The notes: a model not told the origin generated them from the sequence alone. 42,864 bases of DNA from [Phormidium] sp. LEGE 05292 (GCF_015207735.1 NZ_JADEWG010000050.1:1-42864); one strand, 5' to 3'. Numbered from the stretch's first letter, positions 26,022 to 34,490 are shown. Made by a program: numbers and translations.

Positions 26022-26151
26022 TCAGATTTTTTCATCCAAGCTAACTCGCCCGGAACCATAATAATACACCATTAATAATCCTCCCAAAATTGCCAAGTTT
26101 TTCATAAATTGAATTACTTGCATTCTGTCAGCAAAATTAGGGTGGGAATTA
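26022..26151 (-). pseudogene. C-terminal remnant of a DoxX-family membrane protein
   Basis: On the minus strand the sequence reads NSHPNFADRMQVIQFMKNLA then ILGGLLMVYYYGSGRVSLDE and a stop at 26022. This matches the last helix and tail of DoxX proteins. The upstream part is missing: the frame runs into a small dispersed repeat at 26152-26183 and then non-homologous DNA. It is a relic, perhaps cut by insertion of the repeat. Confidence 0.8.
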
Positions 26152-26183
26152 GGCGATATGCCAACGGCAGGCTACGCCAACGC
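26152..26183. repeat. Small dispersed repeat (SDR) of cyanobacterial type
   Basis: GGCGATATGCCAACGGCAGG followed by CTACGCCAACGC is a classical cyanobacterial short dispersed sequence (the GCGATGCC..CGGCGGGCT..CGCCTACGC class). It abuts the broken DoxX fragment. A second member of the style, GTTAGCGTAGCGGTGCGTAG, is at 30473-30496. Confidence 0.6.
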
Positions 26184-26270
26184 AAATTTTAAGTAATCGT
26201 TACTTGGTAGCAGAATAAAGTATGAATAAATAAATGCTTTTTAATTACCAATAATAAATGACCAAATATT

Positions 26271-26498
26271 ATGATAATTTTGGTTGATTTTTTAGAACTG
26301 CAAGCAGAAGAAAAGGGAATTACTCTCAAGTCATATTTGCTAACAGATGTTTTTGTCAAAGGAGATGCAACTAAGTTCACTCGTTTATTTGCTAATTTAA
26401 TCGAAAATGCACTGCAATATACTCCAAAAGGGGGAACAGTTACTCTTTTTATGAAGCGTTTCGATCGCTTTGTAATTGTGGCAATTGTGAAAAATTAG
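26271..26498 (+). pseudogene. Fragment of a histidine kinase (RppB-like) ATPase domain
   Basis: The 75-residue reading contains LQAEEKGITLKSYLLTDVFV, KGDATKFTRLFANLIENALQ and YTPKGGTVTL. This is the N-box region of a HATPase domain as in cyanobacterial RppB/NrsS-type kinases. Sensor, HisKA and the G boxes are absent and the frame ends abnormally (IVAIVKN) where ED-TGIGI would follow. Although open, it cannot be an active kinase. The next gene is a small PepSY-like membrane protein of the type that often follows rppA-rppB. Confidence 0.8.
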
Positions 26499-26626
26499 CA
26501 ATTAGGGAACTTTTTCCATCTACTCTACTTCTTTACCTTTTAGTTCTAATCTTTAAGGGCAACGTTAGCACAGTACAGTAATATAAAATCAGTATTCAGT
26601 CTTACAGTTGATTTTTGAGGTAATTT

Positions 26627-26911
26627 ATGAATCGTGCTTTTCGGAAGTATCATCGGCAAATTGCGATCGTTGCTGCCTTGCCTTTAATTTTAACCGTGAT
26701 TTCAGGGGTAGGCTACACCATTTTTGATGAATGGTTTGAACAAGAAGAAATATCCACATTTTTGCTGAAACTTCATACTCTAGAAATCATCCATTTAGAC
26801 AAGTTTTTCCCCATTTTAAATGGTGTAGCGTTAATAGCCTTGCTAGTAACTGGTTTGAGTATGACTACTTTGTTCAATAAACGCCGTTCTTCCGAAAATT
26901 CAAGCAACTAA
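26627..26911 (+). CDS. Small PepSY-type membrane protein
   Basis: The 94-residue protein starts FRKYHRQIAIVAALPLILTV, typical of the first helix of PepSY-TM proteins, has a short periplasmic-type segment (LLKLHTLEIIHLDKFFPILN) with the leucine/histidine pattern of that family, and a second helix (GVALIALLVTGLSMTTLF). GAGG precedes the ATG. Homologues commonly accompany two-component systems for nickel or redox, and here only a fragment of the kinase remains upstream, so the gene may be an orphan of that operon. Function unknown. Confidence 0.7.
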   Translation: MNRAFRKYHRQIAIVAALPLILTVISGVGYTIFDEWFEQEEISTFLLKLHTLEIIHLDKFFPILNGVALIALLVTGLSMTTLFNKRRSSENSSN

Positions 26912-27054
26912 TCTTGAATCTTAAGTGGTAGGTTGACTGATTTACTGATTACATTTTGAGAGTTAAAAGAGTGCCTTTTTAACTCTGAAGAGTTACTTTA
27001 TCTTTCTGTGCTTTTAGTAGTTTTTCTACTTGGTTAAGTTAAGGATATTAAATC

Positions 27055-27236
27055 ATGAAACCTTCTCTCAATATTCGTCAAATTGCTAACTGTCCTGAAT
27101 GCGGAGAACCCCAGAATTTGTTCCTGAAAATAGTCTAAGTCGTAACGAAGCATTAATTGTCGAAGATATAGTACAATATATTACATTGACATTAATGCTT
27201 GATTTTTCCTCAGAACTTGCACCAGAAAAGTCATAA
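27055..27236 (+). pseudogene. Frameshifted small CxxC protein gene
   Basis: From ATG 27055 the frame reads MKPSLNIRQIANCPECGEP and then goes out of register, ending at 27138. In the -1 frame the sequence continues PEFVPENSLSRNEALIVEDI then VQYITLTLMLDFSSELAPEK and stops at 27236. One extra C in the CCCC run at the junction would join both into a 60-residue protein with a CPEC zinc-knuckle-like motif. It is therefore either a recent frameshift in a homopolymer or a sequencing error. The family is not recognised. Confidence 0.6.
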
Positions 27237-27317
27237 CTTCCCTAGATTTATTCCGGGGCTGTTGTGCCGTAATAGGTAATGGTGCATAGCTTTTACCAAC
27301 ATTAACTAACATTACTT

Positions 27318-27782
27318 ATGAATCGTCGTGAATTTTTCGGTTGGGTGAGTGTCAGTGCAGTCGCTAGTTCTTTGCCAGTGGCGATCGCCAGTTGCCTACC
27401 CAACTCCAACAACTCAGCTAACGCGGAAACCCCCACAACAAATACATCAGTTACTATCGCCCAATCTAGCGGTTTTCAATCTGTTGGTACAGCAGCAGCA
27501 CTAGATAAAGATGGGCAAATTCTCAATAAAAAATCTCCAGTAGGCCCAGTTTTGGTAATTAAGAATCCCAACGATCCTAACGGTTTAATTGCTGTTAATC
27601 CTACTTGTACTCATAACAACTGTACAGTTAAATGGAAGAAAGACGAAAAGCTTTTTGATTGTCCTTGCCATGATTCAGAATTTGCCCCAGATGGGAAAGT
27701 TTTAAAAGGCCCTGCTAAGAAACCTTTGGCAACTTACCAAGCAAAAATTGAAGGTAATTCTGTTGTAGTGAAAGCGGGTTAA
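27318..27782 (+). CDS. Exported Rieske [2Fe-2S] protein
   Basis: The 154-residue protein carries a Rieske cluster domain with C97-T-H99 and C115-P-C117-H118. These provide two Cys and two His ligands, and C102 and C117 form the usual stabilising disulfide pair. This marks a high-potential, cytochrome-bc/b6f-like Rieske fold. The N-terminus has twin arginines (MNRREFFGWVS) followed by a hydrophobic stretch and AIASC, compatible with Tat export and possibly lipid attachment at C26. A low-complexity Asn/Thr linker follows. It lacks the single N-terminal anchor helix and length of PetC, so it is an accessory Rieske protein. The redox partner is unknown. The stop lies 5 bases before the repeat enclosing the vapBC pair. 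Confidence 0.9.
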   Translation: MNRREFFGWVSVSAVASSLPVAIASCLPNSNNSANAETPTTNTSVTIAQSSGFQSVGTAAALDKDGQILNKKSPVGPVLVIKNPNDPNGLIAVNPTCTHNNCTVKWKKDEKLFDCPCHDSEFAPDGKVLKGPAKKPLATYQAKIEGNSVVVKAG

Positions 27783-27786
27783 AAAA

Positions 27787-27811
27787 AGTACGTAGTTGCG
27801 CTTTAGCGCTA
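27787..27811. repeat. Left 25-bp inverted repeat bounding the toxin-antitoxin pair
   Basis: These 25 bases are the exact reverse complement of 28504-28528. The core is GTAGTTGCGCTTTAGCGC. The repeat overlaps a 10-bp-stem hairpin (GCTTTAGCGC 27800-27809 with GCGCTAAAGC 27818-27827). A related 24-base sequence with three mismatches is at 35832-35855. Confidence 0.75.
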
Positions 27812-27838
27812 TATCTGGCGCTAAAGCAGCATCAGTAA

Positions 27839-28261
27839 TTAAGTATTTTCTGGTATAATCAAAGGAATCGCTTCATTTCTATTCTTGCGATAAATTAAAA
27901 AATCGCGATCGAAAGTTAAAATAGTACTTCCAGAATACTGTTCAGCCATCCGCACTAAACAGGCATCAGCCAGAGACATTGGTACAGACTGGTAACGACT
28001 CATTAGTTCATCAATAATCTCAGCTTCTTCTTGCAAACAGAAGGGTATTTGAATGAGTCCGCTGTTAACTAAAGCGATCGCCGCCTGCTGTCCTGGGTAA
28101 AATTTTCGCAACAGAAAACAAGCTTCTGAAAGTACTGCCTCACAAGTCAATAAAGGCGGTTCAATTGTTGTTAACTCTGCCGTTACCCATTGATGAAAAT
28201 TATCTCGACGATTGAGAGAAGCCACCAAAGGGCCAGTATCTAAAAGTACACGCTGCCTCAT
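27839..28261 (-). CDS. PIN-domain toxin (VapC-type)
   Basis: VapC toxins are Mg-dependent RNases of the PIN fold. The 140-residue protein starts RVLLDTGPLVASLNRRD, giving the first catalytic Asp. It has the acidic residue in TCEAVLSEACFLL, the central LADACLVRMAE with the third acidic position, and LTFDRDF near the C-terminus. All four PIN acidic positions appear to be present, so it is likely active. It overlaps the upstream antitoxin gene by four bases (ATGA), the normal arrangement of toxin-antitoxin operons. The pair is enclosed by 25-bp inverted repeats. Confidence 0.88.
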   Translation of the reverse strand: MRQRVLLDTGPLVASLNRRDNFHQWVTAELTTIEPPLLTCEAVLSEACFLLRKFYPGQQAAIALVNSGLIQIPFCLQEEAEIIDELMSRYQSVPMSLADACLVRMAEQYSGSTILTFDRDFLIYRKNRNEAIPLIIPENT

Positions 28262-28497
28262 TCGTTGCCATAGCCATCCAGATACTTTTTGTTAGTCGAA
28301 AGATCGCTTGGTGCATCAACACACCCCACCCATTTTTGGGCAAGAGTTAAAAAAGAAGCAGATTCGCTTAACTGTTGATTAGAAGATTCATCTGGCAAAG
28401 TCTTAGACTGTAAAAATTCTACAAAATCTAAGACTTCTTGCTGTTTTTCTGGGGAAAGGGTTTGCAACTTTTGGATTACTAACTGTTCTATGCTCAT
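28258..28497 (-). CDS. Antitoxin of the VapBC-type pair (DUF2281-like)
   Basis: The 79-residue protein precedes the PIN toxin in the same direction and its TGA overlaps the toxin ATG. It begins with a short helical region (SIEQLVIQKLQTLSPEKQQE, VLDFVEFLQSK), typical of small cyanobacterial antitoxins related to DUF2281. A flexible C-terminal half (LAQKWVGCVDAPSDLSTNKK) would wrap the toxin. The family assignment is by pattern and position. It is likely autorepressing, as is usual. The outer repeat arm begins 7 bases upstream of the start codon, so the promoter would lie in or beyond the repeat. Confidence 0.8.
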   Translation of the reverse strand: MSIEQLVIQKLQTLSPEKQQEVLDFVEFLQSKTLPDESSNQQLSESASFLTLAQKWVGCVDAPSDLSTNKKYLDGYGNE

Positions 28498-28503
28498 AAT
28501 TTT

Positions 28504-28528
28504 TAGCGCTAAAGCGCAACTACGTACT
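28504..28528. repeat. Right 25-bp inverted repeat bounding the toxin-antitoxin pair
   Basis: Exact reverse complement of 27787-27811, containing AGCGCTAAAGCGCAACTACG. It occupies the promoter-proximal side of the antitoxin gene. Confidence 0.75.
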
Positions 28529-28540
28529 GAGGATTTTTCT

Positions 28541-28582
28541 TAACCACAGATATCCACAGATGAACACAGATTAACACAGATG
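28541..28582. repeat. 10-bp periodic CACAGA repeat
   Basis: Four consecutive 10-base units end in CACAGA (TAACCACAGA, TATCCACAGA, TGAACACAGA, TTAACACAGA). The reverse complement is the ATCTGTG-rich sequence found inside 37361-37572 and, in shorter form, near 42070. A perfect palindrome GTAAGGTTAACCTTAC follows at 28582-28597. Confidence 0.6.
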
Positions 28583-28638
28583 TAAGGTTAACCTTACACT
28601 TTAGTAATTAGCCAGATTATCCTTAACCCAAAACTTTC

Positions 28639-28664
28639 TAGAGACGTTATATATAACGTCTCTA
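28639..28664. repeat. Palindrome related to the centre of the 1296-1398 element
   Basis: TAGAGACGTTAT (28639-28650) and its reverse complement (28653-28664) flank AT. This equals the inner palindrome at 1324-1351 except for the centre and the outer base. It is located 33 bases after the symporter stop codon and may also end its transcript. Confidence 0.6.
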
Positions 28665-28696
28665 CATCAGAAATCCCAATCCCTAGTGCCCAAATT

Positions 28697-30385
28697 CTAA
28701 TCTAATTCGTCTTCGCCAATGTCAGACAATGCCGGGGGTTCATGTTCTGGGGTTCGCAACTCTTCTACTAATGCTTGTACTTCTGCGGGGGGAGGGGGAG
28801 TGAAGCGGGAAACAGCCAAAGTGACGATGAAATTGAGAATCATGCCCACAGTGCCGAATCCTTCTGCGGAAATGCCGAACCAAGGTTGCATTCCGCCAAA
28901 TTTGACGCTAAAAATGTAGAAACTGGTGATAACTAAACCTGTAATCATCCCGGAAATTGCACCTTCCCGATTAGTCCTTTTGTCAAAGACACCCAAGACA
29001 ATGATCGGGAAAAAGCTAGCTGCTGCTAACCCGAAGGCGAGGGCGACTACTTCAGCAACAAATCCGGGCGGGTTGATGCCAAAATAACCAGCAACAACGA
29101 TCGCAATTCCCACCATCACTCTACCAACAAATAGCCGTTTCGATTCCGAAGCACCAGGATCGATCATTCGATAATAAACATCATGAGCGATCGAACTGGA
29201 AATTACCAACAATAACCCGGAAGCTGTTGATAAAGCTGCTGCTAATCCACCTGCGGCGACAAGGGCAATTACCCAAGGGGCGAGTTTGGCAACTTCTGGA
29301 GTTGAGAGTACCACGATATCGCGATCGATAATAATCTCACTGGTTTCTTTTTTCGGTGTTAATTGAAAGCGCCCATCGCCGTTTTTGTCCTCAAACTTCA
29401 ATAATCCGGTATTTTCCCACTTTCTCACCCAGTCGAGTTGTTGTACTTCGGCAACTGTTTTGTTATTCAAGCTTTCAATTAAGTTGTAACGGGCAAAAGA
29501 TGCCAAAGCTGGGGCGGTAGTATAAAGAATAGCAATGAACAACAACGCCCAACCAGCAGACCAACGAGCCGCTTTCACATCAGGAACTGTGTAAAATCGG
29601 ACGATGATGTGCGGTAAACCAGCTGTTCCCACCATTAAAGCAATAGTGAAGAACAACACATCAATCATTGGTTTGTTAGCAAACGGTTGGGTGTAAGCGG
29701 GAAAACCTAAATCAGTTTGGATCGTGTTGAGTCTTTCAATGATATCGCTGAAGGTGAAACTAAGTTGCGGAATCGGATTACCTGTAAGCAACATGGAAAT
29801 TGCGATCGCGGGAATCAGATAAGCCACAATTAACACAATATACTGGGCAACCTGAGTCCAAGTAATGCCTTTCATGCCACCTAAAATGGCGAAAAAGGCA
29901 ACTATTACCATGCCAATAATTACTCCGGTATTAATATCTACTTGCAGAAAGCGGCTAAAAACAATGCCAACTCCCCGCATTTGTCCAGCAACATAAGTTA
30001 AAGACACGAAAATTGCCGCAATTACTGCTACTAAACGAGCTACGTTAGAGTAATAGCGATCGCCAACAAAATCCGGCACAGTATATTTCCCAAACTTGCG
30101 GAGATAAGGTGCCAACAACAGCGCCAGCAACACATAACCCCCAGTCCAACCCATCAAAAAAATCGAACCATCGTAACCTAAAAAGGAAATAATCCCTGCC
30201 ATTGAAATAAACGAAGCCGCTGACATCCAATCAGCAGCAGTCGCCGCCCCATTCGCCAAAGACGGCACACCTTGATCCGCAACAAAAAAGCCTTTCGTAT
30301 CCTTAACTCGCGAGTGCCATCCTATATATATGTAAACAATGAATGAAAGGATGACTAATACAACCGTCCAAGCTTCTGCTGACAT
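28697..30385 (-). CDS. Sodium/solute symporter, large subunit (VC_2705/ActP-like)
   Basis: A 562-residue SSS-family transporter with about 13 helices. Family features are the N-terminal GFFVADQGVPSLANGAATAA, then MSAASFISMAGIISFLGYDG, RKFGKYTVPDFVGDRYYS, and GGLAAALSTASGLLLVISSS with the Na+-site serines. It is closest in style to acetate/pyruvate-type symporters. An extra soluble loop near residue 330 contains DKNGDGRF, like the start of an EF-hand or dockerin calcium loop, with proline where the closing acid is expected. The partner small subunit (DUF4212) is encoded 298 bases upstream, separated by repeat-rich DNA. The substrate, probably a small carboxylate, is inferred only from the family. 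Confidence 0.9.
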   Translation of the reverse strand: MSAEAWTVVLVILSFIVYIYIGWHSRVKDTKGFFVADQGVPSLANGAATAADWMSAASFISMAGIISFLGYDGSIFLMGWTGGYVLLALLLAPYLRKFGKYTVPDFVGDRYYSNVARLVAVIAAIFVSLTYVAGQMRGVGIVFSRFLQVDINTGVIIGMVIVAFFAILGGMKGITWTQVAQYIVLIVAYLIPAIAISMLLTGNPIPQLSFTFSDIIERLNTIQTDLGFPAYTQPFANKPMIDVLFFTIALMVGTAGLPHIIVRFYTVPDVKAARWSAGWALLFIAILYTTAPALASFARYNLIESLNNKTVAEVQQLDWVRKWENTGLLKFEDKNGDGRFQLTPKKETSEIIIDRDIVVLSTPEVAKLAPWVIALVAAGGLAAALSTASGLLLVISSSIAHDVYYRMIDPGASESKRLFVGRVMVGIAIVVAGYFGINPPGFVAEVVALAFGLAAASFFPIIVLGVFDKRTNREGAISGMITGLVITSFYIFSVKFGGMQPWFGISAEGFGTVGMILNFIVTLAVSRFTPPPPAEVQALVEELRTPEHEPPALSDIGEDELD

Positions 30386-30451
30386 TATTAAACCTCAAAG
30401 ATTGTGGTAGTTAGTAGTTGGGTATTGGGGACTAGAGACTGGGAACTGGGA

Positions 30452-30505
30452 GAGTTTTGAGTTTTGAGTTTTGTTAGCGTAGCGGTGCGTAGCACGTTTT
30501 GAGTT
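30452..30505. repeat. Heptamer array interrupted by a small dispersed repeat
   Basis: Three GAGTTTT heptamers (30452-30472) run into GTTAGCGTAGCGGTGCGTAG (from 30473), after which GTTTTGAGTT resumes at 30496. This looks like insertion of a dispersed repeat into an existing heptamer array. Confidence 0.6.
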
Positions 30506-30643
30506 AGGGGGAAAGATTGACCAGGATTGAAGGATGAAAGGATTAACAAGATTAATTCAGGGTCTTCCAATAAATCAAATCATCAATCCAGTTCATCATG
30601 TAAATCCATAAATCCTGGTTGTGTTTTGAGTTATCACTTCCTT

Positions 30644-30675
30644 CCCTTGTCCCCTTGTCCCCTTGTCCCCTTGTC
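30644..30675. repeat. 8-bp tandem array CCCTTGTC x4
   Basis: Four perfect, adjacent copies of CCCTTGTC lie between the symporter subunit genes, followed by CCCAGTCCC. Confidence 0.8.
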
Positions 30676-30683
30676 CCCAGTCC

Positions 30684-30956
30684 CTATTCCCCCTGAGAAT
30701 CACCGTTTTTTCTCAAATACTTGCGATCGAGTTTTTCCATTCGGTAAGCGTAGTAAAAAATCAATCCCACAAACACATAAATTGAACCTTGTTGTGCGAT
30801 CCAAAAACCTAAAGGAACACTACCGATTCTGAAATTGTTGAGAGGTTGTACCAATAATATGCTCAATCCAAAGGAAACCACAGCCCAAACGATCAGTAAG
30901 TTGCGAATCAATGCTGTATTTGCCCGCCAATAGGCACGTTGGTTGTTTTGATTCAT
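30684..30956 (-). CDS. DUF4212 small subunit of the sodium/solute symporter
   Basis: The 90-residue protein has two membrane helices (about 18-40 and 50-72) and the family pattern YWRANTALIRNLLIVWAVVS, then PLGFWIAQQGSIYVFVGLIF, YAYRMEKLD. DUF4212 proteins are the conserved small partner of VC_2705-type symporters and are normally encoded directly upstream of the large subunit, as here. It probably stabilises or gates the transporter. The ATG at 30956 is the family start. The gene diverges from the 31223 cyclase. Confidence 0.88.
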   Translation of the reverse strand: MNQNNQRAYWRANTALIRNLLIVWAVVSFGLSILLVQPLNNFRIGSVPLGFWIAQQGSIYVFVGLIFYYAYRMEKLDRKYLRKNGDSQGE

Positions 30957-31222
30957 CGTGGTTTTTCAAGTTGTAGCTTAATTGTGTAGCAATTAGTTTA
31001 CATCGCATAGGTCGTGCGATCGCTTGTGAGATTGAGGTAAGTTCTCAATACTGCTCGGTTCAGGATTTTTTACCTTTGTAGGATTACGATACGTGAAAGC
31101 TATTACCTAAAAACCAAGCAATACTAAGTAAGTTTTAAGTATTTTTTTGTGAAAACTTGGATCACACATATTGATCGCAAATAATTGTAGTAAATAGTAC
31201 AGTAGTTAGTACTTTTTTTACG

Positions 31223-34200
31223 ATGTTCCGACGTTATCTGTCTGGTGCTGATACAGCTTTAGAGCAAATATTCGATCGCGTTAGAGAATTCACCCTGCAA
31301 ATTCACCAGTTCCTTGACTTGAGTGAGATTTTGAGCATCACGGTGCAGGAAGTTCGCGAAGTTTTGGGGAGCGATCGAGCCATCATCTATCGTTTCCTAC
31401 CCGATGGAGATGGAGTAGTAGCAGAAGAGTCAGTAAGTCCCGAATGGCAACCAATTATGGGACAACTGATTTATGATCCTTGCTTCAATGCCAAATGGAT
31501 AGCGCAGTATCAGCAAGGAAGAATCGGCATTTTAGAAGACATTGATGCTCAACCTCTAGAACTTTGTTACAAACAGTTATTAATTACTTTACAAATCCGA
31601 GCGAAATTGGTTGTACCAATTCTGGTGACGCGCCAAGCACCTCAAGGTAATGCTACTAGTTCTCCTGATATTTGGGGGTTACTAATTATTCATCAGTGCA
31701 GCAGTCCGCGCCAATGGAACTCTTTGGAAATTAAATTTCTACAATTGATTGCAGCACAAGTCGGAATTGCCTTGCAACAATTAGAAATGCAGCATCAATT
31801 ACAACAAAAGAACAAGTTTATCGAAACAGAACAAGTTATTTCACAAGCACATCAGGGCATTGAAGAAGAACTGCGGGGTCAGGAAGCTCTTTTGCGTTCT
31901 ATGACTGATAGTTCTCAGTTGGGGTTTTATGTTGTAAATAACCGCAACGATGAAATTTTATATTTTAATCACCGCTTTTGCGAAATTTGGGGTATTGAAC
32001 ATTTAGCAGAAAAAATCGGGCGAGGCAAGGTAAAAAATAATGATATTATTCCCGATTGTGTAAGATTAATTGCAGATGTTCCTGCTTTTGCTGAAAGTTG
32101 TAAACCGTTGCAAAGTGAAGAAAACCGTAGCACAATTGAAGATGAAATTCTATTTGTCGATGGGCGGACAATTCGCCGCTTTTCTAGCCAAGTTCGGGAT
32201 ATTTACGATCGCTATTTTGGCAGGTTATATATATTTGAAGATATTAGCGATCGCAAACAATTAGAAAAATCTCTCCGCTTAACCGATATTTCCTTTGAAT
32301 CTGTCTCTCTTGCTGCTACTTGGTTTGACAAAAATGGCAAAGTTTTGCACGTCAATCAAGCTGCTTGCCAAGCACTCGGTTATTCTCGTACCGAGTTAGA
32401 GTCAATGCAAGTTTATGACTTCGATCCAGATTTTTCTCAGGAGTTATGGTCAAAAGCTTGGCAAGCACTCAAACAATATCAACATATCACGTTTATTGGA
32501 CGACATCAAAGAAAAGATGGTCAGGTTTTCCCTGTGGAAATTAGTGCTAACTATGTCAAGTTTAATGATGAAGAATATAGTTTAGCCTTTGCGGAAAATA
32601 TTAGCGAACACATCCAAATGCTAGTCGCAATAAATGAAAGTGAAACCCGCTGGCAATATGCCTTAGAAGGAAACGGAGATGGTGTTTGGGATTGGAATAT
32701 TCAGACAAATGAACTTTTCCTTTCCTGGCGCTGGAAAAAAATGCTAGGATTTGCCGAATCTGAAATGGGCAAGAATTTAAATGATTGGAAAAAGTTGGTT
32801 CATCCTGATGATATAGAGGAAGTTTATCAGGAAATTGAAAAACAATTTCGCAAAGAAACTGAACAGTTCATTAAGGAATACCGACTGCAATGTAAAGACG
32901 GAACTTATAAATGGATTTTAGCTCGTGGTAAAGTAATTGAGCGCACAGAAAATAATCAACCTTTGCGAATGATTGGGACGAATACTGATATCACTGAACG
33001 CAAAGTTATGGAAGAAGCTTTGCGCGAAAGTGAACAACGCTATCGTTCTTTAATTGCAACAATGGCAGAAGGTATTGTCTTACAGCAAGCTGATGGAACA
33101 ATTACTGCTTGTAATGACAGTGCAGAAAAAATTTTAGGGTTAACTGCCGATCAAATGATGGGGCGAAGTTCGATCGATCCCCGATGGCAAGCAATTCACG
33201 AAGATAGTTCAGCTTTTCCGGGAGAAACTCATCCCGCAATGGTAACTTTACGCACTGGAGAACCGCTATTTAATATTATCATGGGAGTTCATAAACCCGA
33301 TGGTAATCTCAGCTGGATTTCGATTAATTCCCAGCCGCTATTTCACCCTAATCAAACTCAACCTTATGCTGTAGTGACATCATTTGCTGATATCACAATT
33401 CGCAAACAAGCAGAAGAAGCTTTAACACAACAAGCCCAAAGGGAAAGGATGATTTATGCGATCGCCCAACGCATTCGTCAATCCTTAGAAATAGAGCAAA
33501 TTTTAAATACCACAGTTGATGAAGTGCGACATTTTCTGCAAACCGATCGAGTAATTATCTATCGTTTTAATCCCGATTGGAGTGGCATAGTAGTTGAAGA
33601 ATCAGTCGCCGAAGGTTGGCGAAAAATTCTGAATATGGAAATCACAGATACTTATTTTGTTGAGAAAAAAGGACAGTCATATCAGTACAATACAATCCGA
33701 GCAACTTCAGATATTTATCAGGCAGGATTTGCTGATTGTCATATAGAATTTTTGGAAAAATTGCAAGTAAGAGCTAAGTTAATTGTACCAATCTTACAAG
33801 GCGATAATCTTTGGGGTTTGTTAGTAGCCCATCATTGTAGTTCGCCCCGTCATTGGTATCCTTGGGAAAGCGAATTGCTGCAACAATTGGCGACACAAGT
33901 AGCGATCGCAATTCAACAATCAGAACTGCATCAACAATTACAAATGGCGAACAAACAACTAGAAAATTTAGCATTAATCGATCAATTAACTCAAGTTGCT
34001 AATCGCCGTTGTTTCGATCGCGCACTCTCTCAAGAATGGACTCGCTTAATTCGGGAACAACGTCCTTTATCATTACTTCTTTGTGACATTGATTATTTTA
34101 AACAATACAATGATAACTACGGTCACACCGCAGGCGATATTTGTTTACAACTTGTCGCCCAAGCCCTGAGAAAAGGGGTGCAACGTCCGATCGATTTAGT

Positions 34201-34480
34201 AGCCCGTTATGGTGGCGAGGAATTTGCCATTATTTTACCACATACTGATAGTAAAGGTGCGGGAAAAGTTGCCCAAAAAATTCATAAAGCTATCCATGAA
34301 TTATATCTTCCTCATGTTGCTTCTGCTGTCTCAAAATTTGTCACAATCAGTGTTGGGATTGCTACAATAATTCCCACTGCCAAAACAGTTCCTTTAGCTT
34401 TAGTTGAAGCAGCCGATCGCGCCCTCTACCAAGCAAAATCACACGGGCGTAATCGTTTCTTTATCGATAGTACTTGGTGA
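31223..34480 (+). CDS. GAF-PAS4-GAF-GGDEF diguanylate cyclase, cyanobacteriochrome-like
   Basis: This 1085-residue sensor makes c-di-GMP. Order: GAF1 (about 20-195), four PAS domains with PAC-type tails (about 215-345, 350-470, 475-595, 600-735), GAF2 (about 745-915) and GGDEF (about 920-1080) with GGEEF at 997-1001 and an RxxD inhibitory site at 988-991. GAF1 has D85-P-C87-F, like the DXCF motif of cyanobacteriochromes, and C115-Y where bilin-binding GAFs have C-H. GAF2 has C839-H840 in [18 protein letters not shown], the canonical chromophore position, and [16 protein letters not shown]. So one or both GAFs may bind a phycobilin and make the enzyme light-controlled (inference). No membrane segments, so it is cytoplasmic. 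It ends 10 bases before the TrmN6-like gene. Confidence 0.9.
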   Translation: MFRRYLSGADTALEQIFDRVREFTLQIHQFLDLSEILSITVQEVREVLGSDRAIIYRFLPDGDGVVAEESVSPEWQPIMGQLIYDPCFNAKWIAQYQQGRIGILEDIDAQPLELCYKQLLITLQIRAKLVVPILVTRQAPQGNATSSPDIWGLLIIHQCSSPRQWNSLEIKFLQLIAAQVGIALQQLEMQHQLQQKNKFIETEQVISQAHQGIEEELRGQEALLRSMTDSSQLGFYVVNNRNDEILYFNHRFCEIWGIEHLAEKIGRGKVKNNDIIPDCVRLIADVPAFAESCKPLQSEENRSTIEDEILFVDGRTIRRFSSQVRDIYDRYFGRLYIFEDISDRKQLEKSLRLTDISFESVSLAATWFDKNGKVLHVNQAACQALGYSRTELESMQVYDFDPDFSQELWSKAWQALKQYQHITFIGRHQRKDGQVFPVEISANYVKFNDEEYSLAFAENISEHIQMLVAINESETRWQYALEGNGDGVWDWNIQTNELFLSWRWKKMLGFAESEMGKNLNDWKKLVHPDDIEEVYQEIEKQFRKETEQFIKEYRLQCKDGTYKWILARGKVIERTENNQPLRMIGTNTDITERKVMEEALRESEQRYRSLIATMAEGIVLQQADGTITACNDSAEKILGLTADQMMGRSSIDPRWQAIHEDSSAFPGETHPAMVTLRTGEPLFNIIMGVHKPDGNLSWISINSQPLFHPNQTQPYAVVTSFADITIRKQAEEALTQQAQRERMIYAIAQRIRQSLEIEQILNTTVDEVRHFLQTDRVIIYRFNPDWSGIVVEESVAEGWRKILNMEITDTYFVEKKGQSYQYNTIRATSDIYQAGFADCHIEFLEKLQVRAKLIVPILQGDNLWGLLVAHHCSSPRHWYPWESELLQQLATQVAIAIQQSELHQQLQMANKQLENLALIDQLTQVANRRCFDRALSQEWTRLIREQRPLSLLLCDIDYFKQYNDNYGHTAGDICLQLVAQALRKGVQRPIDLVARYGGEEFAIILPHTDSKGAGKVAQKIHKAIHELYLPHVASAVSKFVTISVGIATIIPTAKTVPLALVEAADRALYQAKSHGRNRFFIDSTW

Positions 34481-34490
34481 TAATTTTCTC

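Larger units (their letters stand above)
30386..30683. other. Repeat-filled gap between the two symporter subunit genes
   Basis: The spacer contains a 7-bp array GAGTTTT x3 (30452-30472), a small dispersed repeat, and an 8-bp array CCCTTGTC x4 (30644-30675). No reading frame looks like a gene. In other cyanobacteria these two genes are expected to lie closer, so the gap probably grew by repeat insertion (inference). Confidence 0.55.

Noticed and set aside
26271-26498. Open 75-residue frame as a functional small protein
   Set aside because: It is a truncated piece of a kinase ATPase domain without its G boxes or HisKA.
27055-27138. Programmed ribosomal frameshift joining the CPEC protein
   Set aside because: The junction has no slippery heptamer with downstream structure; a missing C in a homopolymer is simpler.
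28541-28582. CRISPR array (10-bp periodic CACAGA units)
   Set aside because: Units are adjacent and only 10 bp long, with no unique spacers and no cas gene. The same holds for the arrays at 30644 and 40984.
34404-34490. N-terminal extension of the TrmN6-like protein into the cyclase gene
   Set aside because: The extension has no family similarity and overlaps conserved GGDEF-domain sequence. The ATG at 34491 gives the normal N-terminus.
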